Shown here piece after piece: positions 1 through 12,072 of a stretch of DNA of 64,000 nucleotides; the stretch's first letter is position 1, and every line of letters begins with the position of its first letter. Both the position numbers and the translations under genes were made by a program. The DNA lies in contig JAAVTG010000043.1 in the NCBI GenBank assembly GCA_011947345.1, positions 1,116,001 through 1,180,000 of the forward strand. The letters run 5' to 3'. Origin of the DNA: Phytophthora quininea (taxonomy: Eukaryota; Oomycota; Peronosporomycetes; Peronosporales; Peronosporaceae). The notes below the pieces were generated by a model. That model was not told where the DNA came from. It saw only the letters and a list, made by a program, of their open reading frames with translations, and made no database searches.

Positions 1-1
1 T

Positions 2-1873
2 TCCACGCAGTACTTTGCGTTGCCTGTCGCGTATCTTGACTTTCTTGAGGAGCAGTCGCTGGAGCGATCGCGGTGGCTCAATAAACAGTTGAGCGCTGCT
101 TCTAGCGCAGTAGCGCAGCCGCACATCGTCGAGAAACTGCAAGCTGAGCTTGAATTCTTGCGCACAAAGCAAGAGGAGTACCTGAAGCAGCGCCAGTTCA
201 TCATTCAACAGGAAAAGCGATTGCTCGACGAACAAAAGGACGGCAAGTTCTTTATGGTGGCAAAGCGAGCCGGCATGGTCTCGGTCACTAGTGAGATCAA
301 GGACAGGGAGTCGATGAACGGCTCCGGAGGACTTGCTGCTAATGGGACTAGCGCGCCTAGCGCGGCACCAAACGCAGACAACGAGCCAGTTGCGCCGTTC
401 AAGCGCAGCACTTACAAGAGCCTGAACTTGTGGCAGTTTCTGCCCACCAACATGCAGGACCAATTTCTCTGCACGTACAAACCTCCCACCACCAACAAGC
501 AGCGCCGAAGTGGAGCTAGTGCGCCGCTCTCGTCTCGTCCTTTTGTATGGCATACTATGACAATGGGATGTCCTGCAGCTCACACCAAGGGTTTTGCGAA
601 CGGTGGCTATCCTACTTCAATGCCCGTCATGACTGTAACTCCGACTTCATCGTTGGAGGACGATCTTATTCTCGAGAACAGCTACAATGGTGAAATGGAC
701 AGCCCAACGTCGCCTTTGTCGTCATCAAGAAGTGCGGCGGGGATCCCTGCAACCCACACTCCATCTCCCAATGACGACTCCTTGGCGGCGTTTAAACTGC
801 GTCTAGATCTACAGGATCGACTGACAGTGATCGGCAGCCAAATTCTATCTGCAACAGTGGCTTGCATTTTGTCTTCGATGGACTTGGCACTTCGTGGCAG
901 TGCGCTTCATCAAGCTCAGCTGGATCGCGCTCCTACATTTGGGTATCTCATGAACTTTGAGTCGTTGCTCAGTACACAAGGTAAAGAGTACGGGATGCTG
1001 GAGGACTTTGCTGCCGGTGCTCGGTGGCTTCGTAATGTATTTATCCAGTTCCGGCGACATGCTACGACCGGTACATACTTCTCCATCAAGAGATACGTAC
1101 CTTCAGACGCGTCTCCTGGTGACAGTGATTGCTTGCTGTTAACCATGGGCGTCAATGACGACCATTTATCCGTACTGCCACAATCTCTCGTGACAGGCAA
1201 CTCGTTGGTGCGTGTACATTGCGTGCTATTTACCCAGGGTGTAAATGAGAAGCAAAGTCTCGTGCATGCGTACAAGTCCAGCGCAGTGAAGCTGCAGGAA
1301 CGTGTTAACCGTGACAACCTTGTCGAGCTCAAGCGCGTTTACTCTCTGTATCGACAACTGCGCTTGCAGGAGACGCAAATGCGTGTACGAGCAAGTCGCC
1401 AAATGCGAGCGAATAGTGGCATGAGCTCAGGCTCAGTCGGAGGCCTGGATGACGCTGACGAAGCTGCTATGGCCATCGACAGACACGACTTGCAAGCTCT
1501 AGACGACTTGCTGTTGCAAATCGAGCATCATATTTGCTCACCGACCAGCCAGTACAAGAAGAACGTGGCTCTGCTCATGGACTCGTCGGATTTCTGCCGA
1601 GCTCTGGGCGGCGCACGTGTAACTTGCTGCAAGAGCGGAAAGGACCGCACAGCGATGTCCGTAACACTGGAGCAAGCTCGTCTTCTCTGCGCTGAGCTGC
1701 AGGCCTCACAAGGTGCTGCACTATGCGCCAACATGCGGCTCTACGGCGTCCGACGTCGCAACGTTTTCATGAACACGAAGGCCGACAAGTTCGCCTTTAA
1801 CGAGATGCAGCGCAAAATGCTGCCCGACTGCTACAAACCGCCGGCGGGCACATACAAGTCCGGCAAGACCTGA
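2..1873 (+). CDS. Inositol polyphosphate 4-phosphatase (INPP4-type), 3' part
   Basis: The reading frame is open to the left edge of the window, so the N-terminus is missing; the first in-window start-like codon (TTG at 20) is not a real start. About 620 C-terminal residues remain. Near 1618-1650 the protein has the CX5R phosphatase P-loop CKSGKDRTAM, which is the INPP4 signature. This family removes the 4-phosphate from PtdIns(3,4)P2 or inositol polyphosphates and acts at membranes in phosphoinositide signalling. The preceding half is partly low-complexity (Ser/Pro-rich near residues 80-250) and partly helical. The frame is uninterrupted and ends at TGA 1871-1873. It converges with the next gene. 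The P-loop is seen directly; the exact substrate is inferred from the family. The CX5R motif alone does not exclude another PTP-fold phosphoinositide phosphatase. Confidence 0.8.
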   Translation, partial: STQYFALPVAYLDFLEEQSLERSRWLNKQLSAASSAVAQPHIVEKLQAELEFLRTKQEEYLKQRQFIIQQEKRLLDEQKDGKFFMVAKRAGMVSVTSEIKDRESMNGSGGLAANGTSAPSAAPNADNEPVAPFKRSTYKSLNLWQFLPTNMQDQFLCTYKPPTTNKQRRSGASAPLSSRPFVWHTMTMGCPAAHTKGFANGGYPTSMPVMTVTPTSSLEDDLILENSYNGEMDSPTSPLSSSRSAAGIPATHTPSPNDDSLAAFKLRLDLQDRLTVIGSQILSATVACILSSMDLALRGSALHQAQLDRAPTFGYLMNFESLLSTQGKEYGMLEDFAAGARWLRNVFIQFRRHATTGTYFSIKRYVPSDASPGDSDCLLLTMGVNDDHLSVLPQSLVTGNSLVRVHCVLFTQGVNEKQSLVHAYKSSAVKLQERVNRDNLVELKRVYSLYRQLRLQETQMRVRASRQMRANSGMSSGSVGGLDDADEAAMAIDRHDLQALDDLLLQIEHHICSPTSQYKKNVALLMDSSDFCRALGGARVTCCKSGKDRTAMSVTLEQARLLCAELQASQGAALCANMRLYGVRRRNVFMNTKADKFAFNEMQRKMLPDCYKPPAGTYKSGKT

Positions 1874-1992
1874 GAAGGTTCCATTGCCCACGAACGAACA
1901 GAAGTACAAAGCCCGCGAACTGAAGCGGACGCGTGTAAGGGAGGCGCCCACGTCCAGGCGTGGTGTAAATATTTAGTTGGAGAGCGACGGTG

Positions 1993-3351
1993 TTACGGCA
2001 TCAACTCGTGGCGTGGCTTGACAGCAAAGAGACCTGACTCAACGAGCCAAGCATGCAACTCGGGCGATATCCAGGCGGGTTGGTGGCGCAGCGGGCGCTT
2101 CCTGCCTTGATCTACGATAGTTTCTGGTCCGGGCTCAAGTGGCGACGGGGTTTCCATCGTAACGCTCTCGTCGCTGCGCTGTGGGGTCTGCACCTGAAGA
2201 GCAATGCCGCATAGAGTTAGTCGTGTACAGCGTAAAGCAGGACAACCTACAATGTCAAATAGCAATGATGCATTGCACTCATCAACTAGCGAACTGCGTA
2301 CCTCATCGTCTTCACCTTCAGAGCTAGACCCACTGGATTCAATATCTTCACCGCCGTCTTCCTCGTCATCATAGTCTTCGCCGTCGGTAAAGTCTTCATC
2401 TTGGACGCTGCCTTGATCATTTTCCTGGTATACTTCTGCATTTTGCACGGCTGCAACATCGTCATCTAAACCCGTGGACTCCACGACGCTATTGCTTGGT
2501 GGTTTTCGGTGCAGAGCTGGCAATGGCATGGAAATGACTCGAGGAAGACTCGGAGCTTGGGCCTTGTGCTCGCCAAGTCGCTTTACAAGACGAGCGGCAT
2601 TAATCCCTGCGATATCTGTGCGAGCATGGTCAATGATGTAATCGACCGAGGCGTGAGCTGGCCATGACGTATATGACGCCTGGAACGTGCGTCGAGCTCT
2701 TCGTTTTCGCCGTCGAATGCGCTTTCGCAGTCGCTTGCGACGAATTGGCGACTTGAGTGGACTCTGTCGGTCATTGAGAGGCGTCGGCAGCAGCATGCAG
2801 ATGTCGAACGTGAGCGGGCCTTGAAGTGCTTGTGGTAAGCGTTTACTCACCTCCAGCACAACATGTTTGGGGGATTTCGGAGGCGACTTGGCCGCCATCG
2901 TCTTCAGTGGCGACGCTGCAGTTTCTATTAGATTCCTCCCCGTAGTTACCATCGGAAGAGAAGTCGGCGGACTTGATTGTCCGTCATCTAGCGGTTGAGT
3001 TGAGAGTCGAGCCATCGTCGCCATCATGTTGAGGAACCTCTCGCCAAGGCGAAGTTCTGCTTGGAAATCTTCCTTTTCTTCTTCTTCCGCTACTTGTCGT
3101 AGTTTCTTGTGTTTGCTTGCTGGTGATTTCTGTGGGCTTTGCTCTGTCTGGATGCTGTCACTTAGCGACTGCTTCCGAGGCAGTTGAGGTGGGGACTTGA
3201 CGTCTTCGTGTCTTGAAGGCGAGGCAACATTTTCTACGTGGTTTTCACTTTGACCAGTTGTGTTCTTCTTCTTCCGATTCACATGCTTCAGATGCCCTCG
3301 AGGCACCAGCGCCAAGCTCGGCACCTTCCTCGTCGTCACGGCAAACGACAT
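1993..3351 (-). CDS. Hypothetical nuclear-type protein with SP/K repeats, basic cluster and acidic tract
   Basis: A 452-residue protein with no recognised domain. The start is ATG at 3351; the frame extends upstream only through a TTG. From N to C it has a basic start, scattered KSPP/KSPK motifs that would suit proline-directed kinases, a strong Arg/Lys cluster around residue 230 that resembles a nuclear localisation signal, an Asp/Glu/Ser tract around residues 330-370, and a hydrophobic, Trp-containing C-terminal stretch. The frame is clean. It is convergent with the INPP4-type gene (119 bases between stops) and its 5' end faces EIF2B5. A nuclear or chromatin role is only inferred from composition. 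Confidence 0.6.
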   Translation of the reverse strand: MSFAVTTRKVPSLALVPRGHLKHVNRKKKNTTGQSENHVENVASPSRHEDVKSPPQLPRKQSLSDSIQTEQSPQKSPASKHKKLRQVAEEEEKEDFQAELRLGERFLNMMATMARLSTQPLDDGQSSPPTSLPMVTTGRNLIETAASPLKTMAAKSPPKSPKHVVLEVSKRLPQALQGPLTFDICMLLPTPLNDRQSPLKSPIRRKRLRKRIRRRKRRARRTFQASYTSWPAHASVDYIIDHARTDIAGINAARLVKRLGEHKAQAPSLPRVISMPLPALHRKPPSNSVVESTGLDDDVAAVQNAEVYQENDQGSVQDEDFTDGEDYDDEEDGGEDIESSGSSSEGEDDEVRSSLVDECNASLLFDIVGCPALRCTRLTLCGIALQVQTPQRSDESVTMETPSPLEPGPETIVDQGRKRPLRHQPAWISPELHAWLVESGLFAVKPRHELMP

Positions 3352-3559
3352 CGCTCCAAGCAAAACCAGCAGTTGCCTTTTTAGCCACTTCAACCAAAAC
3401 AGTGCTAATTCCCGCGCCCCCAACGTAATTCTTCATCTCAAGGGCGTTAAAGTTTGTTTTAACGAAGCTATATCGGCCTTCGCCGAACGATAAAATCACC
3501 TTTAGAGTGAGCTAATCCAAGGGCCACTCTTCCACCCAAAAATCAAGCAAACGTTCACC

Positions 3560-5881
3560 ATGCCCCGAGCACCTTCCGCCGCCGATGACACACGGCGCGA
3601 GGCGCCTCTGCAGGCGGTGCTCTTCGCCGACTCGTTCGCCGAGACCTTCCGCCCCATCACCCTAGAGATGCCCAAGGTGCTGCTGCCGCTGGCCAACGTC
3701 CCGATGCTCGAGTACTCGCTCGAGTTCCTGGCCGCCTCGGGGTGCAAGAAGTGCTGCTCTTCTGCACCGACAACGCCGACCAAGTGGAGAAATTCATCGA
3801 GCAGCAGTCCCAAGTGGCCAAGCGACTCGATGTCACGTGCGTCAGCAGCCCCAGCTGCCTCACCGCCGGTGACGCGCTGCGGGAGCTGGACCGGTGCCAG
3901 TTGGTGCAGAGCAATCCCTTCGTGCTCATGAGCGGAGACGCCGTGGCCAACGTGGATCTACAGGCGGCAATCGCAGAGCACAAGGCTCGCAAAAAGGCAG
4001 ACCCGAACTGCATCATGACGAGCATTTTCAAAGAGCTGCGACCCAACTTTGCCACCAGCGTCCGACCGCTGGAAGATGAGTTGGTGGTGGGGATCGATGC
4101 GGCCACATCTCAGCTGGTGTTGTATGAGGACGATCCGGAGCAGCGCAGTACGAGACTGGCGACATTGTTTCTCGAGGATCACGCGCAGATCGCACTGCGT
4201 AGCGACCTGCTGGACTGCTACATTGACGTGTGTTCTCCTGAAGTACTGCTGAAGTTCGCCGAGGACTTTGACTACCAGGATTTGAGACGCGATTTCCTGC
4301 ACAATGAAGTGCAGAACTACGAGCTGGGCAAAAGTTCTTTGTCAAGGTCATTACGGACGAATTCGCGGCCAGAGTGATGGACCCAAGAACGTATGCTGGC
4401 GTCTCGCAGGCGATCTTGCAGCGGTGGGTGTTCCCCATGGTGCCGGACGCCAATTATCTGGGTGGAGGAGAGGTGACGCATTATGAGTACTTGCGAGGCA
4501 TGCGCTACAAGGACAGCAACGTCACGATCGCGCGGACCTGCGACGTTCAGCGTGAGTGCATACTTGGAGCTGGGTGTACATTGGGTGACAACACGCGCGT
4601 GCGGAAGAGTTCACTGGGAAAAGGCTGCGTTATCGGCGAGAATGTGACCATTGACGGCAGCTTCCTGTGGTCGAATGTGGTGGTGGAGGACGGCGCAGTC
4701 GTGACGAACGCGATTCTGTGCGACAACGTCGTGGTGAAGCGTGGCGCCGTTGTTGGCGAGGGCTGTGTTCTATCGTTTGGTGTCGTTATTGGTGAGGGTT
4801 TCTCTGTGCCTCCGTTCACGAAGATCACCACGAGTCCAGCACAGGTGGAAGACGACGGCTTCTTCTCGGATGAGGACGGGTCCGCCAAGCAAAGTGAGCC
4901 TGTGGCAGGAGACGCTCCTCACCAGTGGAACCCGAAGGTCGTTGGCGTCGGCGGTGTGGGCCGCGTTTGGACGCTAGATGAGGATGACATTGAAGTCGAC
5001 TCGGACAGCGACGAGGAAGAGGAAGAGGCCGACGCCAAGAAGCAGGCGCGGCGTATGGACAAGCTGAAGAGTACTCTCATTGGCGCGAGCGACGTCGTGT
5101 CCAAGAAGATGCATCGCTGGGAGGACTGGGACACACTCAGTTCGTCTGAGGAGGAGGACGAAGACGAGGACCTGCTGGCTGAGGCCAACGCGACGGCGTT
5201 GGAGGTGCCGTTCCAGCAGATTATCCGCGAGAACGTGTGCACGGGCGACGCCGCAGGACACAACGTGGACGACCTGTTCATGGAGATCAAGAGCTTCAAG
5301 TTTGCGCAGAACCGCTCGTTCGCCGAGGTGATCGGCGCCATTATCCCCGGTCTGCTGGACCTGATCCCGACGGGCAATGGCCAGTCGGCCATGGCCATCC
5401 TGGGCAATGTGCGCACCAAGTTCCAGAAGTGGAGCTCCGTGATTCAGCGCTGTCTCGTAGAGCAGGAGGACCAGCTGGCCATTGTAGACGCGCTCGAGAG
5501 CTACTGCGCAGAACCCGAGGCGCGTCGAGTACTGTGGCTGCCGCTGTTCCGCTTCCTGCTGCAGACTGTGTACGACTTGGAGTGGGTCAGCGAGGACGTG
5601 ATCCTCGAGTGGCACGAGGCCAAGCAGGCGAACGCGGGCGAGGACGAAGAGCTGGATGCCATCGCTGCAGCGTCGAGAAAGAGGTCCAAGAGTTTATTGA
5701 CTGGCTGCAGGAGTCGGAAGATGAAGACGACGACGATGAAGAGGACTCGGACGAGGATTCGACGAGGAGTAAGCGGAATAGTACAGATCTCCCAGGGCAA
5801 TGTTCGTTCCTGCTCCAGTTTGATACTACATGCACGCAGGATTCCTTGCCGAGGAATCCTCAGCAGGATGGACCTCAGTGA
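3560..5881 (+). CDS. EIF2B5: Translation initiation factor eIF2B subunit epsilon (three frameshifts)
   Basis: Catalytic subunit of the guanine nucleotide exchange factor that recharges eIF2 with GTP in the cytosol. Domains in order: an N-terminal nucleotidyltransferase-like fold ([16 protein letters not shown] near residues 40-60), left-handed beta-helix repeats (hexapeptide-like [20 protein letters not shown]), an acidic linker, and a C-terminal W2/eIF5C HEAT domain ending in [13 protein letters not shown]. The ATG at 3560 sits in a good context. Three breaks each shift the frame by -1: near 3738 (GGGG), near 4332 (AAAA) and near 5674 (single G of a GG). Conserved eIF2B epsilon sequence continues directly across all three. 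The last residues before TGA 5879-5881 lie beyond the conserved W2 end and could be affected by another error. Function is firm from domain order; the breaks are probably errors. Confidence 0.9.
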
Positions 5882-6958
5882 CGGACCGCCACGTCAGTGC
5901 GCGTCACAGAGTTGAAGTTTACCGAGTTGACACCTCGACCATTCCCTGGTAATCAATCACGCCCCCCTTCCGTGCGGACCGCTGAAGGCGATCGCTTGGC
6001 TCTGTTTGGGACGAAAGCCGCGGTTGCCGTTGTAGTGATAGCCGGAGTGGTGGCCATGATACAAGGCCGAAGAAAATGTGCACCGCTTTACTTTATTACG
6101 ACTGCAACTGGAACAGCGTGTTGCACATTTCCCGACCGACCGCCGCTTCAGATTGAGACTGAAGAGAGCTCTGAGATGGCTTGCCTGCCGCTGCTGCTGT
6201 AGTTCTTCCAGCACAGCTTTCATCGGAACATTGTAGCTGTCGTCGTCAAACTTCTCTGTGCAGTCAAGCTCAAGGTATCTCCGTGCTGCAGCCGAAAGTC
6301 TCAGGTCGGACGGCCGTCGCCCGCACCGACTGCTTGGTCGTACCGGTGCACCAAGCAGAATAGCGCTGCTCAGTCCAGGACGAAACCGAACGGCTCGATC
6401 GCCGCGTGTGCCAGTCTCAAGCAACGCTGGAGCGGATCGACCGTCGTCGCTGTTGATCGGTTTGTGCTGCTTGGGCACGCCGCTGTTGCTGACGCGGAGG
6501 CGGTCGGCTTGTGTAATCAGCTCGGTGCAACTGCGCCATCGCACCCAAGACTCGGTCGCCGCGCGCTGACCGCCAGCCCGACGACGAGACTGGATTCCTG
6601 CGCGAGCACTGCGTCGTTCTGACCGGCCTTGCGATCACGCTACCGCCGAGTACTAGTTAGTGGCCGAGCCCGCCGTCGTTGGCCTCGAGGAAAGCTGGCG
6701 GCGCGCGAATTGCCAGTGACTCACCTCGCGTGACGCAGCACGGGCTGCCGTCCTTTTCAGCCAATCGAAGGCGATTTAACGTGTTCGATTTTTCCTCTCG
6801 CACTCACTATGGCCGCCGCGTCTATAGCAAAGTGCTCGCCGCCGCCTCAGTGCGGAATTTGCTCGCTGCAGCGCAGGCGGCCGCCAGTTTCCTTCCGCAG
6901 ATATTCGCCGGTATCTTTGGTGGCCTCCAGCACCAGCACAGACAGACTCCGTTTCGCC
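5882..6958. other. Gene-poor 1.1 kb between EIF2B5 and a membrane protein gene
   Basis: No well-supported gene lies here. The only coding-like signal is a minus-strand stretch at 5957-6539, listed separately. Plus-strand ORFs are short and have skewed composition. An in-frame ATG at 6809 could extend the next gene by 50 residues. No RNA gene or repeat was recognised. Confidence 0.5.
5957..6539 (-). CDS. Candidate small hypothetical protein (weak, probably frameshifted)
   Basis: An open frame of about 190 codons on the minus strand ends at TGA 5957-5959. Its middle, including LELDCTEKFDDD and AVLEELQQQRQ, has amphipathic-helix character unlike the Arg/Ser-rich shadow ORFs around it. No ATG begins this frame. 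An ATG at 6539 opens a neighbouring frame and would need a two-base change to connect. No family is recognised. It may be a chance ORF or a small lineage-specific gene. Confidence 0.25.
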
Positions 6959-7818
6959 ATGTTCTGGTCGGCCGCGCTGGAGCTCAAGTCGCAGCAGCGC
7001 ACGCCGCGCTCGTACGGGTCGTTCAGCCGCTCCAGCAGCAGCAGCAGCTTCCACATCCCGCAGAGCATCCCGGAGCACCAGCCCGTGTCCGACTTTTCGT
7101 CGCCGCTGCCCGAGCGCCGCGAGGAGTACATGGAGAAGCCCGACACGGCCTTCGCGCGCACCAAGGCGGCGCTGCAGCTGTCGGAGCACACGCAGACGGC
7201 GCTCAAGCTGCTGCTGCAGGGGAGAAGAAGGCCAAGGGCACGCCGGCCAAGAAGAAGCCGCAATACACGCAGGACATGTACAGTATGAGTCTCATTAGCG
7301 GGTACTCGGCCGGCCAGGCGCCCATGAAGAAGCTCGAGAAGACGCCGCTGCTGGCGAGAGCCCACGGCCAGGAGGAGCCCAATCCGCAGGAGAACGGCAA
7401 CGAACACAACTACTGGATGCAGGAGCTGGAGCGACGGAGAGCGGGACTGCGTAGAAGCAGACGCCGCACGTGCACGCCCCTGTCCGAGAGAGCCACCACG
7501 TCTCCGTTGAAAGTGGGCGTCGTCATGTGCTCGGTGCCGTTGGTCTTGGTGCTGGGCTTCGTGCTGTTCGTTATGCTGTTCGGAGACGGCTCCGTGGACA
7601 CGACGGACCTCGTGGAGGTGGTCAACAACCTGCTGGGCTTTGGAGGGGACGACTCGGTCGAGGCAAGGCATGACGCCGCCGCCGAGCACAGGAGTAGGAT
7701 CGCCAGGACGTTCGCGCGACCACCGGAGGATGTTGAAGAGAGCGCCGTCTTGGCGCTGGATCTGAATCAGGTGGCGGCGACGAAGCTGCGAGGAACACAA
7801 AGCGGGAAGACGGACTAA
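6959..7818 (+). CDS. Hypothetical single-pass membrane protein (one frameshift)
   Basis: About 285 residues. The start is taken at ATG 6959 (MFWSAALEL); an in-frame ATG at 6809 would add a low-complexity leader. The N-terminal half is cytosol-like with a Ser-rich run and a conserved-looking helix (EYMEKPDTAFARTKAAL). After a Lys-rich linker and a basic patch (RRRAGLRRSRRR) there is one clear transmembrane segment, VGVVMCSVPLVLVLGFVLF, around residue 200, followed by an acidic tail. The frame slips by -1 near 7218-7224 in a GGGG run, where LLLQG should continue into EKKAKGTP. The basic patch before the membrane segment suggests the N-terminus faces the cytosol. Resembles SNARE-like or other type II anchors only in layout; no family is recognised. 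Confidence 0.55.
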
Positions 7819-8088
7819 CACATGGACAAAGATTAGTGATTGAATGTACGACAAGAAGCAACGATAGGCCGAGCTGAGCTTCTCTCGCGAGCGGCGTCAA
7901 CACCAACGAGCGAGACAAACGACTACCAGCCAAAAGCAAGCCAGCCGAGCATGACCAGTAAAACAGGCAAACGTATCCGAAACACACAGTGACAAATGCA
8001 AAAATGCGACTACGATACTCGTTGCTGGAGGCTGGAAGCCTTCACTTGTTGTGCTCTACGCACCATGCACTGCCGCATGGTAGCAACT

Positions 8089-9167
<1,079 letters not shown>

Positions 9168-9205
9168 TTAGATACCACTTTTATACTTATCACTGATTCA
9201 AACGG

Positions 9206-9216
9206 TCACTTTTCAA
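9206..9216 (+). promoter_or_regulatory. Initiator-like element immediately before TTLL9
   Basis: TCACTTTTCAA fits the oomycete initiator core (YCAYTYYNCAW). It ends one base before the TTLL9 ATG at 9218. If transcription starts at its A (9208), the leader would be only about 10 bases. It lies in the short DPM1/TTLL9 divergent intergenic region. Confidence 0.45.
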
Positions 9217-9217
9217 A

Positions 9218-10573
9218 ATGGATCGCAAGCGGCCCGAGAGTCGAGGCAGGTCAGGAGCTGCATGGTGCAAGTAGTGCAGCTGCGAGACATTTAACAATGT
9301 TTGCTATAGGAGAGCAGTGAAATTCCGGACGTCGCTACGCAACACGGTGCTGGACGTGATGCAGCGGCAGGGCAATTGGCTCGATACGGACAGTGAGCTG
9401 GACTGGGATCTCCATTGGGCCGACGTCGGCTGGGTGAGGGAGAACCTGGACGCCTTCACGCCGCTGCAGGACCATCAGAGGATCAACCACTTCCAGAACC
9501 ACTATGAGCTCACCAGAAAAGACCTGCTGGTCAAGAACTTGAAGCGTGTCAAGAGGCAACTTGAGCGAAGGTAAACAAGTGTAGCCATGTGTTAATTCGT
9601 CTTCATGTTCAACTTGTTTTTGTTGTTGTAGTGGAGATCCCGACGCCAAGCGTGAGGCAGAGTTGTACGACTTTTGGGCCGCTACATTTGTACTGCCACA
9701 TGAGTACGGCCTGTTTCTCGAGGAGTTCAAGCGCACTCCAGGCGGCCGATGGATCATGAAGCCCATCGGAAAAGCTCAAGGTCGAGGCATCTTCCTCTTT
9801 GAAAAGCTGAGCGACATTAGCGAGTGGAAGCGGGATGTAACGTGGAAAGGTGACAACGCACTGCAGGCCAAGACTGCAGACACGTACATCGTACAGAAGT
9901 ACGTCGAGTCGCCGTACTTGCTGGGCGGCAAGAAATTCGACTTGCGGCTGTATGTGCTGGTCACGAGCTTCTCGCCGCTGACTTTTTGGATGTATCGCGC
10001 CGGCTTCGCTCGTTTCTCGCACACTCGGTACTCTCAGAGCAAAGGCGACATGGACAACCTCTTCGTGCATCTCACCAATGCGTCGGTGCAGAAAGGTGCC
10101 GAGGACTACGACGAGCGTCTCGGCTGCAAGTGGCCTCTGCACAGCCTCAAGATGTATCTCTTGAGCAAGCATGGACATGATGCTGTGGATCGGTTGTTTT
10201 CGGCGATTCAGTCGCTCATCACACGCTCACTACTAGCCGTACAGCCGACGATTATCCAGGATCGCCATTGCTTCGAGCTCTACGGCTACGACGTGTTGAT
10301 CGACAGCGCGTTAAGCCGTGGCTGATCGAAGTGAACGCTTCGCCGTCGCTGACTGCAGATACAGATGCCGACTACGCGCTGAAGGCCAGTGTCATCCAGC
10401 ATACACTGGATGTCGTGGACATTGACCGCCGACGCGAAGGCAGTGAACTGCACATCGGCGGCTTCGACCTTATCTACTCTAACGGCAACGCCGTGCCGAA
10501 CGCCAAGCCCAACGGATACAGCTCGTACCTGGGCTGCTCCTACGACTCCACCGACACCCCCGAACGAGGCTAA
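9218..10573 (+). CDS. TTLL9: Tubulin tyrosine ligase-like polyglutamylase, TTLL9 type (three exons, one frameshift)
   Basis: TTLL enzymes add glutamate chains to tubulin tails; TTLL9 acts on axonemal tubulin, which fits a zoospore-forming organism. Exons: 9218-9249, 9310-9570, 9632-10573, with introns of 60 and 61 bases and GT-AG ends. The sequence aligns collinearly with TTLL9 as I know it: VKFRTSLRNTVLDV at the start, NHYELTRKDLLVKNLKR, the ATP-grasp lysine in WIMKPIGKAQGRGIF, KFDLRLYVLV, FVHLTNASVQK, CFELYGYDVLID, then KPWLIEVNASPSLT with the metal-binding Glu and Asn. Between DVLIDSAL and KPWL the frame slips by -1 near 10311 (TT). The C-terminal tail ends GCSYDSTDTPERG. Overall about 450 residues, normal for TTLL9. 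Confidence 0.93.
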
Positions 10574-10730
10574 GAACCGTTTGTTTGACTTCATCTTGCT
10601 CGCTATTGATGGTTGCTGCTTCTATTACATGTCCTGCTCCAGTACAGTCTTTCTCTGCGTCTTTTTTCCAGACCGAGCATCCACCGTCTCCACAATGCCT
10701 TTCGACAAAGTGAGCTCCAACTCGGCCCTT

Positions 10731-11313
10731 TTAGTCCTCGTCGTCTTCCTCGTCGTTGAGCGTGGCCCACTTGTTCTTGGTCACCACGGCCTTGGTGGTC
10801 GGCGCCTTCATGCTCTGCAGCTGCACTTTGGTCGAGTCGGCGCCCAGCGTCGGGAACGCACGCTCGCTGTCCAACTGGATGCGACGCGCCACGCGGTTGC
10901 GCTGCTCCTGCTCCTCCCACGTCGTGGCCACGCCCTCCTACCAAAGCAACAACAACGTACTGTCAGCCAATGCTTACGACCACCTAAAAACTACGTAATT
11001 GCGCCACCTTGTCGTCCTGGTTCTTGTACTTCTTGGGCTGCTTGGCCCACTGAAAGGCCGCCTTCTCCTCTTCCTCCTCCTTGTTCAGCGACAGGTCCGA
11101 CAGCATCTTGCCCGACACCGTGGCGGTCGGCTGCGTCGTGACGGGCTTCGTTGGCTTGGCCGGAGGCGCGGCGGCCGCAGCGGCCGCTGCAGCGGCGCGC
11201 TCGGCGTTCTGCGCGCTGGTCTTGACGATGACGTTGGCGTTGACGGTGGTGCTTTTCTTCTTGCCCTTCTTCTTGCCGAACAGCGAGTTGAGCTTGGCGT
11301 TCGGGTCCGCCAT
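10731..11313 (-). CDS. Small spliced Lys/Ala/Glu-rich hypothetical protein
   Basis: The start is ATG 11313 (MADPNAKLNSLFGKKKGKKK). Probable exons are 11313-11008 and 10937-10731, with a 70-base intron whose donor (AAG/GTGGCG) is weak and whose acceptor is TAG; this gives about 170 residues. Features in order: a basic GKKKGKKK block, an Ala-rich run, an acidic EEEEE patch followed by FQWAKQPKKYKN, then TTWEEQEQRNR, AFPTLG and an acidic end (LNDEEDDED). The layout, with basic start, alanine run and FPTL near the end, faintly recalls CDV3-like proteins, but I would not assign that family. A frameshift could replace the weak donor explanation. Confidence 0.5.
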
Positions 11314-12072
11314 CCTGCGGCGATCGGCCAAAGCGATGGATATGACGACTGGCGGCGGTTAATTCAGTGAGGTTATATAAAGAGAACCAATGAAAGAACG
11401 GTTATATGGAAACGTATAACCAAACTGAAGTTTTTCGTGTTGTTGGCAACGACTTGCTGTTCGCTCTGCTTGCTGCTTTGCAATGATTTTTTGGCTGTCG
11501 TGCTGCCACACCAGTGTCAATAGTAATGCAGCACTCTCCATGACGAATGATCTGAGCTGAGCGACGTAGCTGCAGCAACACGCCTTTGCAATGACGCCAA
11601 TGGCGCACGTTGATAAGAACATGTCGATCGATCAGTAGTAGCAAAACACGCGGCAAGGCAATGCTGCTCGGCCGACGGCGCCAACGCGTTCGGGAATGTT
11701 CGGCGGCAACCGCAGACAGCAACCGTCATAAACAGTCCGAATTTTCTCGTGGCCGATGCCTTCAACATGAGCGGGAAGTCTCCAATTGCAGCGGCGACTG
11801 CTGTCGGTCCGCAACGCGGCCGGCCTCATCGCGTAGGGCAAGTTCTCTCTCCTCCATCTCAACACGTTTCACAACAGAACCCGTCGCTCAAGACGTTGAC
11901 AACTGAAGCTGCTGACGTGTTCATCTGCTCGACGATCGTCCTCTCGATGCCCCCAGCCAGCAGGGGGATACATTTTCCAAGTGTTGTCCCCAGTTGTGGC
12001 AAACACCAACCAGCTCTTTGAAGAGCCGCCTCACTCGACAATCTGAGCCAAACTACGCAACACTCCCAGGCC
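11314..12072. other. Divergent intergenic region upstream of the MYND gene
   Basis: No gene is supported in these 759 bases between two divergent genes. It is more AT-rich near 11350-11460, including TATATAAAG at about 11374, and holds only short chance ORFs. The right end carries the initiator-like element listed next. Confidence 0.5.
12031..12044 (+). promoter_or_regulatory. Initiator-like element upstream of the MYND gene
   Basis: TCACTCGACAATCT matches the oomycete Inr/FPR consensus (YCAYTYYNCAWTTT) with two mismatches. It lies 29-42 bases before the ATG at 12073, the usual distance. Confidence 0.4.

Noticed and set aside
3560..5881. EIF2B5 as a pseudogene
   Set aside because: All three breaks are single-base losses in short runs with conserved sequence on both sides, as in many unrelated genes here.
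10731..11313. CDV3 homologue
   Set aside because: Only the overall layout and an FPTL motif agree; too weak to name the gene.
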